In this document: positions 63,865 to 64,000 of the stretch, one piece after another
Layout: every line of letters starts with the position of its first letter
Position numbering within the stretch: position 1 is the first letter of the stretch
Source: UBA9647 sp963739335
Lineage (GTDB): Bacteria > Bacteroidota > Ignavibacteria > UBA10030
Direction: 5' to 3'
Assembly (NCBI GenBank): GCA_963739335.1
Contig: CAVUAC010000008.1
Span: forward strand, 1 to 64,000
Length of the DNA stretch: 64,000 nucleotides
Notes under the pieces: generated by a model
Databases searched by the model: none
Seen by the model: the letters and a program-made list of their open reading frames with translations, nothing else
Told to the model about the DNA's origin: nothing
Translations under genes and position numbers: made by a program

Positions 63865-63935
63865 TCACTCCGTCAGGAGTGAGATGTTTCTAGACCAGCT
63901 CCGTTAGGAGTGAAATGCTCCAACGGAGTTCCGTA
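63865..63935. repeat. CTCC-gtcaGGAG palindromic repeats
   Basis: CACTCCGTCAGGAGTG (from 63868) and CTCCGTTAGGAGTG (from 63899) are short palindromes in tandem, followed by a half copy CTCCAACGGAGTTCC. The type recalls the CTCCTGACAC family at the left end of the window. The last 65 bases show no gene. Confidence 0.65.
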
Positions 63936-64000
63936 CCGCTCGGATGGAAGAGCAACACATATACCACCTTTGGCGGGTTGATGAAAGACGGTTGAAGGAA

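Overview
The window looks like the chromosome of a Bacteroidota/Ignavibacteriota-type (FCB group) bacterium. The evidence is several secreted proteins ending in the type IX secretion C-terminal signature with an NYPNPFNP start, a TonB receptor with a carboxypeptidase-like N-terminal domain, and a LytS/LytTR two-component pair. No rRNA or tRNA was recognised. Many genes between 1 and 40 kb are broken by single-base frameshifts, mostly at short homopolymers. This means either real decay or draft-quality indels; the two cannot be separated from one sequence.

Layout. 1-4.1 kb: a broken alcohol dehydrogenase, rsgA, paired palindromic repeats, a complete insertion sequence with a 9-bp target duplication, and an IS110 remnant. 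4.4-15.9 kb: a cassette array. Small, mostly unrelated plus-strand genes are each followed within tens of bases by an attC-like site (RYYYAAC ... GTTRRRY). The sites come in 62-bp and 150-220-bp forms, and no integrase is visible. This is a CALIN-type array (attC cluster lacking integrase). Cargo: membrane proteins, a HEPN-like protein, a secreted trypsin-like protease, a DUF3800 protein, a SET-domain protein in a two-gene cassette, an amidohydrolase and a type IX-sorted protein. A degenerate IS3-type element (15.87-17.16 kb) sits inside the last attC. A further attC and a HEPN-protein cassette lie at 44.6-45.7 kb, next to what looks like a remnant of the same IS end.

17.2-44.3 kb: a glycan-use region between the two cassette tracts. 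It holds two sugar transporters of different MFS families, a ROK sugar kinase, a ROK repressor with its own sigma70-like promoter, a broken TonB receptor, a parallel beta-helix protein, a GH18 endoglycosidase, remnants of GH29 fucosidase and GH20 hexosaminidase, GH92 alpha-mannosidase, an alpha/beta-hydrolase, a CBM9-like protein, an AmpG-like MFS transporter and GH94 chitobiose phosphorylase. Together they fit uptake and breakdown of N-glycan or chitin-type sugars: endoglycosidase and mannosidase outside, phosphorolysis of GlcNAc disaccharide and ROK phosphorylation inside.

46.8-51.5 kb: a MacA-like adaptor, a MacB-like permease without ATPase domain, and a TolC-like channel, with an AAATCCGAA-type repeat field before the channel gene. 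51.6-55.5 kb, minus strand: a MazF-type toxin with a short antitoxin, and a GH106 rhamnosidase. 55.7-62.2 kb, minus strand: one operon encoding TPR protein, ABC ATPase, FtsX-type permease, LolA-like protein, outer-membrane barrel, LytS-type kinase and LytTR regulator. 62.9-63.8 kb: L-lactate dehydrogenase.
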